Origin: Streptomyces sp. CB02058
GTDB lineage: Bacteria > Actinomycetota > Actinomycetes > Streptomycetales > Streptomycetaceae
DNA: 64,000 nucleotides
Assembly (NCBI RefSeq): GCF_001905505.1
Contig: NZ_LIPG01000005.1
Location: 599,621-663,620 of the forward strand
Direction: 5' to 3'
In this document: positions 56,694-64,000 of the stretch, piece after piece
How the letters are laid out: each line of letters begins with the position of its first letter
Numbering within the stretch: position 1 is the first letter of the stretch
Translations under genes and position numbers: made by a program
The notes under the pieces: model-generated
What the model was told of the DNA's origin: nothing
Seen by the model: only the letters and a program-made list of their open reading frames with translations
Databases searched by the model: none

Positions 56694-58424
56694 GTGTCCG
56701 GTACCGGTTCGGTTGAGGAGCTGGGTGCGCACGCAGCGCGGGCCAGGGCCATGGCTCTGCTGCGCATCCGCAGCAGAGCCACCGCGCTGGCGATCCTGCC
56801 GGCGGGCGCGGCCGTCGTGCTGCTCGTCGCCCAGGCACAGGGGCGCATCGGCGGGGGCGTGTGGTCGACGGTGAGCTGGGCTGTCACGGTCTGCGCCGTG
56901 GTGGTCCTGCTGATCGGCGCGGGGGTGGCCGTCGCGGTGGCGCGGGCCAGGCCCGCAGTCAGTCCGACCGTGCCCCTCACGGAGGCGGCGGCCCCCGATC
57001 TCTACCGGCTGGTCCGCGACCTCGCCGACCGGCTCGACGTCCCGGCGCCCTCCGCCATAGCGCTGACCCCGGACTGCGACAGCTGGCTGGAGGACCGTAC
57101 GCACCCCGCGACCCAGCCGAAGGCCAAGGATCTGGCCCGGGAGCTGACCGGTGCCGGGCGCGGCCGTCGTGTCCCGGCAGCCCCGGTGCTCGTCATCGGC
57201 TCCCCCTTCCTGTGGTGGATGCGGGTCGCCGAGCTGCGGGCGGTGCTCGCCCCGGTCGTCGCGGGCACCGGCCCCTCCGCGCACCCCGACATAGCCGCCG
57301 CCCGCCGCTTCGTCCGCGGTCTGGACGCCGCCGTCGCCGACGCCGACCAGCCGGGCCGGGGGCGCGTACGCGGGATTCCCGCGGCCTTCGTGGGGTGGGT
57401 CGCCCGGCTGATGCTGCGCGGGTGTCGCGGTCACGCCGCCGAGATGGAGCGCTGCGTCGCCGCCGCGGCCTCGGGGCGCGCCCAGGGTGTGGACTACGGG
57501 CTGCGCATCGTCGCCCAGGAACAGGTCGGCCTGGCGTACGCCGGCTGGGACCGGCTGCTGACCCGGGTCGCCCTGCCCGCCTGGCGGATGGGCCGCTGGC
57601 CCTCCCGGCTCGACGCGGGCGTCGTCTCCGCGCTCACCGAGCTCTCCCGGCGCGACCGGCTGGCCGACGGCTTCACCTCCCGGCTGGGGGAGCGCCCCGC
57701 CTGCGATCTGATCGAGGAGCCCGGCGCGGCCGACGAGGCGGCCTCGCTGCTCGCCGCGCGGCTCTTCCACGGCGGTCCGGCCGAGGCGGGCCCCGGCTGG
57801 TCCCCGGTGGACTGGCAGCAGTATCCGGAAGAGGTCGTGGACCGGAAGTGGCGTACGGAGGCCGCCCGCCTGCACCGCGTGCTCGACGCCCTGGGGGTGG
57901 CCGCGAGCGTCTCCGTGGGCGGGCCCGCCCAGGGTGCCGACGGCTCCGCCGTGCCCACGCTGGCACGGGTCATAGACCACCTCGCCGCACCGGGCGCCAA
58001 CAGTGAGGCGCTCGCGGCCGGGATCGGCGCGGCCGTCGCCCGCGACGAGGCGAGCGAGGCGCCGCGTCCACGGACCGGCGGCTCCGACGGCTCCCCGGCG
58101 GCGACTCCGCCCGCCGCCGGCGACCCCCTCGACCTCTGGGGCCCCGTCCCGCTTCCGCTCTTCCCCCTCCAGCCGCCGCGCACGGGCACCGAGCTGCTCG
58201 CCGACCATGTGGTGGCGATGGTCTGCTGTGCGGCCGTGGACACGGCCGGAGCCGCCCCGGGCCTCGACTGGCTCGACGGCCCCGCCCTGCTGGTCGACGG
58301 CGGACGCAGGTCGGACCTGGGCGCCCCCGTGCTCAGCCTCGTCGAGGACGGCGACGCGGAGCCGCTGCGGACCTGGCTCACCGCGGTGGGCGTGCGCACG
58401 GACAAACCCGTACGCCTGGGGTGA
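56694..58424 (+). CDS. M48-like membrane protein lacking the HExxH zinc motif
   Basis: A 576-residue protein with two N-terminal membrane helices (LAILPAGAAVVLLVAQAQ; VSWAVTVCAVVVLLIGAGV). The next ~150 residues follow the order of M48 peptidases: LYRLVRDLADRLDVPAPSAI, then VLVIGSPFLWWMRVAELRA with VLAPVVAGTG where active enzymes have VLAHELGH. The zinc-binding His pair and Glu are missing, so it is probably a non-catalytic relative. The rest is mostly Ala/Gly-rich with LYRxL-like helices and a late DWLDGPALLVDGGRRSDLG. GTG 56694 has no strong ribosome-binding site. Role unknown. Confidence 0.7.
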   Translation: MSGTGSVEELGAHAARARAMALLRIRSRATALAILPAGAAVVLLVAQAQGRIGGGVWSTVSWAVTVCAVVVLLIGAGVAVAVARARPAVSPTVPLTEAAAPDLYRLVRDLADRLDVPAPSAIALTPDCDSWLEDRTHPATQPKAKDLARELTGAGRGRRVPAAPVLVIGSPFLWWMRVAELRAVLAPVVAGTGPSAHPDIAAARRFVRGLDAAVADADQPGRGRVRGIPAAFVGWVARLMLRGCRGHAAEMERCVAAAASGRAQGVDYGLRIVAQEQVGLAYAGWDRLLTRVALPAWRMGRWPSRLDAGVVSALTELSRRDRLADGFTSRLGERPACDLIEEPGAADEAASLLAARLFHGGPAEAGPGWSPVDWQQYPEEVVDRKWRTEAARLHRVLDALGVAASVSVGGPAQGADGSAVPTLARVIDHLAAPGANSEALAAGIGAAVARDEASEAPRPRTGGSDGSPAATPPAAGDPLDLWGPVPLPLFPLQPPRTGTELLADHVVAMVCCAAVDTAGAAPGLDWLDGPALLVDGGRRSDLGAPVLSLVEDGDAEPLRTWLTAVGVRTDKPVRLG

Positions 58425-58628
58425 CGGCGGACGAGCGCCAGTTGCACGACCGTACGTCCATACAGGCGGCGAAATGTCCCGGATGTGCGCCTGATACCCG
58501 GAAGATTTCGCTCCGCTCACGCCAATTCGCGACGAACGGTGACGGAGTGCGTGCGTTATGTGATGTGCTGTGAAGAGGCGCCGGCATCCGACGCCCTACA
58601 GCTGTCGGGGACGAGGGAGGGGAGCGGG

Positions 58629-60092
58629 ATGGGGGCGGATCAGATCCGGCGATGGGAATCCGGTGCCCTCGCGCACGCCGTGAGCGACCCCTTCGGGCAG
58701 GGCCCGCTGCCCTGGCTGCGCGGCAGCGAGAACTACTTCGACGACACCGGCCAGGTCGTCCCCTGGTACGCCGCTCCGGAGCTGGGCCGCAGCGGAACGG
58801 GCGGCGGCACGCGCACCGCCGACGACGTGCACCAGCAGATCAAGGGCTTCGCCTCGCCCGGCGCCGCGGCCCCCGGCGAGGCCATCGACTTCCACATCAC
58901 CGTGGACCCGCCCCAGCAGTTCTCCGTGGACGTCTACCGCATCGGGCACTACGGGGGCGACGGCGCCGCGAAGATCACCACCAGCCCGCGTCTCTCCGGC
59001 ATCGTCCAGCCGCCGCCGCTGACCGCCGAGCGGACGGTCTCCTGCCACCACTGGTGGCTCTCCTGGCGCTTGCAGATCCCCAGCTACTGGTCGGTCGGAG
59101 CGTATGTGGCCGTCCTCACCACCGCCGACGGATACCGCTCGCACGTCCCCTTCACGGTGCGCGACGACCACCCGGCGGACCTGCTGCTCCTGCTCCCGGA
59201 CATCACCTGGCAGGCGTACAACCTCTACCCGGAGGACGGCCGTACGGGGGCCAGCCTCTACCACGCCTGGGACGAGCAGGGCCGGCTGCTGGGCGAGGAG
59301 GACGCCGCCGCCACCATCTCCTTCGACCGTCCCTACGCCGGCGCCGGCCTCCCCCTCCACGTCGGCCACGCCTACGACTTCATCCGCTGGGCCGAGCGCT
59401 ACGGCTACGACCTCGCGTACGCCGACGCCCGCGATCTGCACGCCGGCCGCGTCGACCCGAGCCGCTACAGGGGCCTGGTCTTCCCCGGCCACGACGAGTA
59501 CTGGTCGGTGCCCATGCGCCGCACCGCCGAGCTCGCCCGGGACACCGGCACCTCGCTGGTCTTCCTCTCGGCCAACACCATGTACTGGCAGGTCGGGCTC
59601 GGCCCGTCGCCCTCGGGCGTCCCCGACCGTCTGCTCACCTGCCGCAAGCGCCGGGGCCCCGGGAAGCCGGCCCTGTGGCGCGAGATCGACCGGGCCGAAC
59701 AGCAGCTGCTGGGCATCCAGTACGCCGGGCGGGTCCCCGAGCCCCATCCTCTGGTCGTGCGGAACGCCGGGCACTGGCTCTGGGAGGCCACCGGAGCCGG
59801 TGAGGGCGACGAGATCGACGGCCTGGTCGCCGGCGAGGCCGACCGCTACTTCCCGCGCACGACGCTGCCCGAGCACGAGAACCGCATGCTGCTCGCGCAC
59901 TCCCCGTACGCCGACGGCGACGGGGCCACCCGGCACCAGGAGACCTCCCTCTACCGCGCCCCGTCGGGCGCGCTCGTCTTCGCCTCGGGCACCTTCGCCT
60001 GGTCCCCGGCGCTGGACCGGCCCGGCCATGTCGACGCCCGGATCCAGCGGGCCACGGCCAACCTGCTCGACCGGATCTGCAAGCGGGACTGA
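58629..60092 (+). CDS. N,N-dimethylformamidase beta-subunit-like protein
   Basis: A 487-residue protein of the DMFase beta-subunit C-terminal-domain family. Visible blocks: DFHITVDPPQQFSVDVYRIG and HYGGDGAAKI (beta domain), LLLLLPDITWQAYNLYPEDG, VGHAYDFIRWAERYGYDLAY, and VFPGHDEYWSVPMRRTAELA with SANTMYWQVGL. The catalytic iron-site residues of characterised DMFases cannot be confirmed by eye. No signal peptide. ATG 58629 has GGGAGGGGAG upstream; the open frame before it is less supported. It stands alone between the M48-like gene and purC. Substrate unknown. Confidence 0.82.
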   Translation: MGADQIRRWESGALAHAVSDPFGQGPLPWLRGSENYFDDTGQVVPWYAAPELGRSGTGGGTRTADDVHQQIKGFASPGAAAPGEAIDFHITVDPPQQFSVDVYRIGHYGGDGAAKITTSPRLSGIVQPPPLTAERTVSCHHWWLSWRLQIPSYWSVGAYVAVLTTADGYRSHVPFTVRDDHPADLLLLLPDITWQAYNLYPEDGRTGASLYHAWDEQGRLLGEEDAAATISFDRPYAGAGLPLHVGHAYDFIRWAERYGYDLAYADARDLHAGRVDPSRYRGLVFPGHDEYWSVPMRRTAELARDTGTSLVFLSANTMYWQVGLGPSPSGVPDRLLTCRKRRGPGKPALWREIDRAEQQLLGIQYAGRVPEPHPLVVRNAGHWLWEATGAGEGDEIDGLVAGEADRYFPRTTLPEHENRMLLAHSPYADGDGATRHQETSLYRAPSGALVFASGTFAWSPALDRPGHVDARIQRATANLLDRICKRD

Positions 60093-60346
60093 CGGGGCCT
60101 CGCCCGGATCGCGCACGGGCGAGCCTCCGGGGCCCGGGACCGGCGAGCGGCAGTCGAGAGACCACGCCTCCGGATCGCGAGCGGGCCGGGACCGGCAAGC
60201 GGAACCAGGAGGCGTACGGGCGGCTCGCCGTCCGTGAGGGTTCCCGGGCCCGCCCACCCCTGTCCACCTGGCGACCCCTGTCGGCGCGGCCTCTTCGCAT
60301 GCGGGACAATCGGAACGACTCCTGGATCAACCTACGCGGAGGCAGC

Positions 60347-61273
60347 GTGTCCGGTTTCGTAGAAAAGCCCGAGCCTGTGCAGGTGCCGGGGCTCACCCAT
60401 CTGCACACCGGCAAGGTGCGCGACCTGTACAGGAACGAGGCGGGCGACCTCGTGATGGTCGCCAGCGACCGCATCTCCGCGTACGACTGGGTCCTGCCCA
60501 CCGAGATCCCGGACAAGGGCCGCGTGCTCACCCAGCTGTCGCTGTGGTGGTTCGACCAGCTCGCCGATCTCGTCCCCAACCACGTGCTGTCGACGGACCT
60601 TCCGGCCGGTGCGCCCGCCGACTGGGCGGGCCGTACCCTGATCTGCCGTTCGCTGCGGATGGTCCAGGTCGAGTGCGTGGCGCGCGGCTATCTGACCGGC
60701 TCCGGCCTGATCGAGTACGACGCGAGCCGCACGGTCTGCGGCCTCGGTCTCCCCGAGGGCCTCGTCGACGGTTCCGAGCTCCCTGCGCCGATCTTCACCC
60801 CGGCCACCAAGGCCGCGGTCGGCGATCACGACGAGAACGTGTCGTACGAGGAGGTCGCCCGCGAGGTCGGCCCCGAGACCGCTGCCCTGCTGCGCCGGAC
60901 GACGCTGGACGTCTACGCCCGGGCCCGGGACATCGCCCGTGAGCGCGGGATCATCCTGGCCGACACGAAGTTCGAGTTCGGCTTCGCACCCACCGCCGAC
61001 GGCGGCGAGGAGCTGATCATCGCGGACGAGGTGCTGACCCCGGACTCCTCGCGCTTCTGGCCGGCCGAGACCTGGGAGCCGGGCAGGCAGCAGCCCTCGT
61101 ACGACAAGCAGTTCGTGCGTGACTGGCTGACCTCGCCGGCCTCCGGCTGGGACCGCCACAGCGAGCAGCCGCCCCCGGCGCTCCCGCAGGAGATCGTCGA
61201 CGCGACCCGGGCCAAGTACCTGGACGCGTACGAGCTTCTGACCGGCACCAGCTGGCCGGCCCAGGGCGTGTGA
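60347..61273 (+). CDS. purC: SAICAR synthetase
   Basis: A 308-residue enzyme joining CAIR and aspartate in purine synthesis. HTGKVRDLYRNEAGDLVMVA opens the fold. Then SDRISAYDWVLPTEIPDKG, VECVARGYLTGSGLIEY, FTPATKAAVGDHDENVSYEE, and ILADTKFEFGF with IADEVLTPDSSRFWP hold the ATP- and substrate-binding residues. GTG 60347 has GGAGG upstream; GACAAT (60305-60310) is a plausible -10. Length normal for the long actinobacterial/yeast-like form. Ends before a strong terminator. Confidence 0.97.
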   Translation: MSGFVEKPEPVQVPGLTHLHTGKVRDLYRNEAGDLVMVASDRISAYDWVLPTEIPDKGRVLTQLSLWWFDQLADLVPNHVLSTDLPAGAPADWAGRTLICRSLRMVQVECVARGYLTGSGLIEYDASRTVCGLGLPEGLVDGSELPAPIFTPATKAAVGDHDENVSYEEVAREVGPETAALLRRTTLDVYARARDIARERGIILADTKFEFGFAPTADGGEELIIADEVLTPDSSRFWPAETWEPGRQQPSYDKQFVRDWLTSPASGWDRHSEQPPPALPQEIVDATRAKYLDAYELLTGTSWPAQGV

Positions 61274-61277
61274 CGGC

Positions 61278-61310
61278 GGAAGGCCCCGGTCCTGGGGACC
61301 GGGGCCTTCC
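61278..61310. terminator. Bidirectional terminator between purC and tRNA-Gly
   Basis: A perfect 15-bp stem GGAAGGCCCCGGTCC (61278-61292) / GGACCGGGGCCTTCC (61296-61310). It ends purC on the plus strand and tRNA-Gly on the minus strand. Confidence 0.8.
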
Positions 61311-61314
61311 TGAG

Positions 61315-61390
61315 TGGAGCGAACGACGAGGTTCGAACTCGCGACCTCAACCTTGGCAAGGTTGCGCTCTACCAGCTGAGCTACGTTCGC
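61315..61390 (-). tRNA. tRNA-Gly (anticodon GCC), CCA encoded
   Basis: On the minus strand GCGAACG pairs with CGTTCGC. The anticodon loop CTTGCCAAG has anticodon GCC, and the T loop is GTTCGAACC. The 3' end reads TCCA, so CCA is encoded; 76 nt. A TATAGT -10 box (complement of 61413-61418) overlaps the stop codon of the upstream regulator gene, giving the tRNA its own promoter. Confidence 0.95.
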
Positions 61391-61413
61391 ACTGCGCCGA
61401 AGCGCGATGCCTA

Positions 61414-62037
61414 CTATACCCAACCTCTCTCCCGTGCGAGACGCACTGCCGCATGACGGTTCTCCGCACCGAGTTTGGAGACCGCGGCCGACAGGTAGTT
61501 GCGCACCGTGCCCTGGGACAGGGAGGCGCGCTCGGCGATCTCGGCCACGGGCGCCCCGTCCGCCGCCAGCTCCAGCACCTCGGCCTCCCGGGCGGTCAGC
61601 GGGGAGTCCCCGGCGGAGATGGCGTCGGCGGCCAACTCCGGGTCCACATAGCGGTTTCCCGCATGCACGGCGCGGATGATCTCGGCGAGCCGCCGGGCGC
61701 TGAGTGTCTTCGGCACGAACGCCCGGACGCCCGCTTCGAGGGCCCGCTTCAGATGGCCGGGCCTGCCGTGACTCGTCACGATCATGGTCCGGCAGCCGGG
61801 CAGTCCGGTCCGCAGCGATGTGGCGACCTTCACACCGTCCGCCCCGGGCATCTCCAGGTCGAGGACCGCCACATCGGGCCGGTGCGCCAGCGCCATCGCG
61901 AGTGCCTCGGGCCCGGTCGCGGCCTCGGCGACCAGCACGATGTCGTCCTCCAGTGCGAGCAGCGCGGCCAGTGCGCCGCGGATCAGGTGCTCGTCGTCGG
62001 CGAGGAGGACCCGCACGGGGCCCCGTCCGGTGGTCAT
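61414..62037 (-). CDS. DesR-like NarL-family response regulator
   Basis: A 207-residue regulator. Receiver: VRVLLADDEHLIRGALAALL, the phospho-Asp in VAVLDLEMPGADG, VTSHGRPGHLKRALEAGV and the Lys in FVPKTLS. The LuxR HTH is LTAREAEVLELAADGAPVAE, then IAERASLSQGTVRNYLSAAV. GTVRNYLS and the GRPGHLKRAL loop are typical of DesR-type regulators that pair with DesK-like kinases and ABC exporters. ATG 62037 overlaps the kinase stop. The dyad CATGACAAACGTCATG upstream of the operon is its likely target. Confidence 0.9.
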   Translation of the reverse strand: MTTGRGPVRVLLADDEHLIRGALAALLALEDDIVLVAEAATGPEALAMALAHRPDVAVLDLEMPGADGVKVATSLRTGLPGCRTMIVTSHGRPGHLKRALEAGVRAFVPKTLSARRLAEIIRAVHAGNRYVDPELAADAISAGDSPLTAREAEVLELAADGAPVAEIAERASLSQGTVRNYLSAAVSKLGAENRHAAVRLARERGWV

Positions 62038-63389
62038 GCGGTGCCGTCCTCACGGCCGGCGGGACGAGCGGGGGAGCGGTCACGGTCCGGCAGCGGCACC
62101 CGTGCCGTGAGCCGGAAGCGGTCCGATCCGGGGACCGGGCCCGCCTCGAGCGTGCCGTCGTGCGCGGCCAGCCGCTCCCGCAGACCGGCCAGCCCCGTTC
62201 CGGGCGCCGGGCGGCGACCGGCGTTCCCGCCCGCGGGCCCGGCCGGTTCGGGCACACCGTCGTTCTGCACCATCAGAACCACCTCCTGGGTTCCCCCGGG
62301 CAGCTCCGCCGTCGAGAGGCGGATGGCACAGCTCCGGGGATCGCCGTGCCGCAGTACGTTCGTCGTCGCTTCCCGCACCACCCATCCCAGGGCGGACTGG
62401 ACGTCTCCGGGGAGCGCTGTGCTCAGGTCGTCGCCGACGCCGTGGACCGTGCAGTCGATCCCGGCGGCCTTCAACACGCCCAGCGCGCCTTCCAGTTCGG
62501 TGCGCAGGCCGGCCTCCCGGTAGCCGCGCACGATGTCGCGGATCTCGCGCTGGGACTCCTGCGCGATCCGCTGGACCTCGGCCATCTGCGACACGGCCTC
62601 GGGCCTTCCGCGCTCGGCGAGCTGGACGGCGAGTTCGCTCTTCAGGGCCATCACCGCGAGGTTGCGCCCCATCACGTCGTGCATGTCCCGCCCGAACCGC
62701 AGCCGTTCCTCCGCGACCGCGACGCGGGTCTCCAGTTCGCGGGCGGCGTCCAACTGCCGTACGACACCGGCCAGCCAGGCCGAGAAGACGTACGTGGCGA
62801 CGAACAGCGCTCCCGCGGCGGAGACGCCGGTGAAGTTCAGCCAGGTCTGCCGCCATCCCATGCCCAGCGCCGCCGTGAAGACGGAGGTGCCGGTGGCCGC
62901 GCCGAGCACCAGCCACACCCGTGCGCCCGTGGTCGGCAGACCGAGGGAGAGCGAGCCCAGGCCGAAGGCGGCGAATCCCATCAGCAGGACGCCGAAGTCG
63001 TCCGTCTCGGAGATCGCCCCGGTGTCGAGGAGCAGGACACACGCCAGGAGGCAGGCGCCCGTCAGGGCGGCGGCGGCCGCGGTCAGGCGGACCGGGTTCT
63101 CCCGGTGTCCCAGCCGCAGGTCGAGTCCCCTGGAGGACATCACGGCGCACATGGCGGAGTGGGCGAGGAGCAGCAGGAACAGCCAGACGTCGGAAGGCCG
63201 CCGGTCGCCGAAGAGAAGGGGCACGGCCAGCCCCCCGAACTCGATGCCCGCCATCATCTGGAAGGTGGCGCGCGTGTAGAGCTCGACCTTCGCCGTGTCG
63301 GTCTTCGTGGCCCGCCCGGCCCGAAACGCCTTCGGCCGGGCCCATCGCCGTATCTCCCCCGGCCGCCGGCCCGTCGTCACCTCTGCCAT
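62034..63389 (-). CDS. DesK-like sensor histidine kinase
   Basis: A 451-residue kinase. About six membrane helices lie in residues ~45-225 (FQMMAGIEFGGLAVPLLFGD; LLMGFAAFGLGSLSLGLPTT). The HisKA_3 acceptor is the His in GRDMHDVMGRNLAVMALKSE. The ATPase domain has WVVREATTNVLRHGDP (N box) and GTGLAGLRERLAAHDGTLE (G2). ATG 63389 is chosen because GGGAGG lies 8 nt upstream. The frame is open further upstream into the ABC-ATPase remnant, so a fusion product cannot be excluded. Translationally coupled to the regulator (4-bp overlap). Confidence 0.9.
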   Translation of the reverse strand: MAEVTTGRRPGEIRRWARPKAFRAGRATKTDTAKVELYTRATFQMMAGIEFGGLAVPLLFGDRRPSDVWLFLLLLAHSAMCAVMSSRGLDLRLGHRENPVRLTAAAAALTGACLLACVLLLDTGAISETDDFGVLLMGFAAFGLGSLSLGLPTTGARVWLVLGAATGTSVFTAALGMGWRQTWLNFTGVSAAGALFVATYVFSAWLAGVVRQLDAARELETRVAVAEERLRFGRDMHDVMGRNLAVMALKSELAVQLAERGRPEAVSQMAEVQRIAQESQREIRDIVRGYREAGLRTELEGALGVLKAAGIDCTVHGVGDDLSTALPGDVQSALGWVVREATTNVLRHGDPRSCAIRLSTAELPGGTQEVVLMVQNDGVPEPAGPAGGNAGRRPAPGTGLAGLRERLAAHDGTLEAGPVPGSDRFRLTARVPLPDRDRSPARPAGREDGTA

Positions 63390-63479
63390 GTCCCCAGCCT
63401 CCCCTTGCGCCGTTCGTACCCCCTGCGGTGACTCCGCCGGACCGCCGCCCGCTCGCGGTACGGGGGCGTGGCCCAGCGC

Positions 63480-63695
63480 GGACCGTACCGCCATCGGGGC
63501 GGGCCGGTCCTTCAGCGGCTCGGACGCGGGGGTCCTTCCGGCTCCGTCCGTGCCGGGCGGGGCGAAGAGCTCACCCGGTGCCGCGGAGCACGAGATCCCG
63601 CTCACTGCCTCGTGGCCGCCCGCGCGACGCCGTCGTACCGCGTCGACGACGAGGGCGGCGCGGGTTTCCGGGAGGGGAATGCCGTCGCTGGTCAT
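63480..63695 (-). pseudogene. 5' remnant of an ABC-transporter ATPase gene
   Basis: From ATG 63695 the frame reads MTSDGIPLPETRAALVVDAV, then GGHEAVSGISCSAAPGELFA and PPGTDGAGRTPASEPLKD. This matches the first ~65 residues of DesK/DesR-linked drug-export ABC ATPases (ALVV...GGHEAV.GVSF.VAPGE.FALLGTNGAGKTTTLE). In Walker A the Lys is replaced by Arg and the following Thr by Pro. Everything after it (Q loop, signature, Walker B) and the permease gene are missing. The frame continues without a stop into the kinase gene. The right limit is approximate. Confidence 0.7.
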
Positions 63696-63751
63696 GTCTC
63701 CAGACTTCCGTCGGAGCACGGCCGGGGGCAGTGCGCGCCGTCATCACTGCT

Positions 63752-63767
63752 CATGACAAACGTCATG
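63752..63767. promoter_or_regulatory. Candidate DesR-type operator
   Basis: The dyad CATGAC-AAAC-GTCATG lies 57 bp upstream of the ABC remnant start. This is where the operator of an ABC-transporter/DesK/DesR operon is expected. Confidence 0.55.
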
Positions 63768-63788
63768 GGAATCAGCGGAAACGCCAAA

Positions 63789-63813
63789 AGCCCCGGTCGA
63801 AAATCGACCGGGG
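63789..63813 (-). terminator. Intrinsic terminator of the second tRNA-Gly
   Basis: An 11-bp stem GCCCCGGTCGA (63789-63799) / TCGACCGGGGC (63803-63813) with an AAA loop. On the minus strand it is followed by TTTTGG. Confidence 0.8.
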
Positions 63814-63826
63814 CCTTTGAATCAAG

Positions 63827-63899
63827 AGCGGACGACCAGGTTCGAACTGGCGACCTCAACCTTGGCAAGGTTGCGCTCTACCAACTGAGCTACGTCCGC
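63827..63899 (-). tRNA. tRNA-Gly (anticodon GCC), CCA not encoded
   Basis: On the minus strand GCGGACG pairs with CGTCCGC. The anticodon loop CTTGCCAAG gives GCC, and the T loop is GTTCGAACC. The body is nearly identical to the first tRNA-Gly, but the discriminator T is followed by CTTG instead of CCA. 73 nt. A TAGAGT hexamer (complement of 63937-63942) is the likely -10 box. Confidence 0.95.
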
Positions 63900-63946
63900 A
63901 TTGCTGCCACTCGGCTTTCACCGGTGGAGCGCTCACTACTCTACCT

Positions 63947-63963
63947 GATCCACTGAGTGGATC
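63947..63963. promoter_or_regulatory. 17-bp palindrome upstream of tRNA-Gly
   Basis: GATCCACT-G-AGTGGATC, two perfect 8-bp arms around one base, lies directly upstream of the presumed -10 box of the tRNA-Gly promoter. Confidence 0.5.
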
Positions 63964-64000
63964 GGTAAGGCAGTGCAGAGCGGGTGACAGGAATTGCACA

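Overview
This window is high-GC actinobacterial chromosome, almost certainly from a Streptomyces. GTG starts are common. Several promoters place a -10 hexamer only 6-8 nt before the start codon, which implies leaderless mRNAs. The gene order (paired sigma factors, tRNA-Ser, tadA, upp, a cobalamin block, tRNA-Ser/SRP RNA/dnaX, purD, purC) matches my memory of the core arm of S. coelicolor around SCO4020-SCO4072. That match is recollection; I ran no comparison.

Layout. 1-7.8 kb: the end of an OmpR-type regulator, its sensor kinase, two envelope glycosyltransferase genes joined by start/stop overlaps, then an MFS exporter with a TetR regulator. 7.9-13.5 kb (minus strand): a MarR regulator and a DHA2 exporter carrying three C-terminal beta-sandwich repeats. 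These are followed by a YceI protein carrying the same kind of repeat, a PPOX/F420-type protein and a D-2-hydroxyacid dehydrogenase. 13.7-19.7 kb: a small membrane protein, two SigF-type sigma factors (sigN, sigF), a Dabb protein, a 54-residue membrane peptide, and a second DHA2 exporter with a TetR regulator. 19.8-27 kb: tRNA-Ser(CGA), tadA and its partner gene, upp, a LytR_C-domain protein, a small ParB/VapB-like protein, a secreted M28 aminopeptidase, an HhH-GPD protein, a decayed ECF sigma gene and its YCII partner.

27-41 kb is a cobalamin block: cobL-cobM, cbiD, cobK, cobIJ-cobH, cobG and a riboswitch-controlled cobN, ending with an IclR regulator. It combines genes usually linked to the aerobic route (cobG, cobN) with cbiD. 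A near-consensus ParB site (parS) lies inside cbiD. 41.8-47.7 kb holds a sortase-anchored protein, two VOC proteins flanking an AraC-type regulator with the same putative operator in front of each, an exported beta-propeller-like protein, a DUF4234 membrane protein and a frameshifted DUF308 gene.

47.8-52.4 kb carries an unusual two-component system, a lipase remnant and a lipoprotein. It is bracketed by a degenerate copy and the intact copy of the 3' part of tRNA-Ser(GGA). After this come the SRP RNA, dnaX, purD, an M48-like membrane protein lacking HExxH, an N,N-dimethylformamidase-beta-like protein, purC and tRNA-Gly(GCC). The window ends with a DesK/DesR-like two-component pair, apparently left behind after loss of its ABC transporter, and a second tRNA-Gly(GCC).

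No CRISPR array, intact integrase, transposase or insertion sequence was seen. The most distinctive signals are the MarR/MFS/YceI module with its shared beta-sandwich domain, the repeated operator of the AraC/VOC pair, the tRNA-Ser-bounded segment, and several genes in mid-decay.
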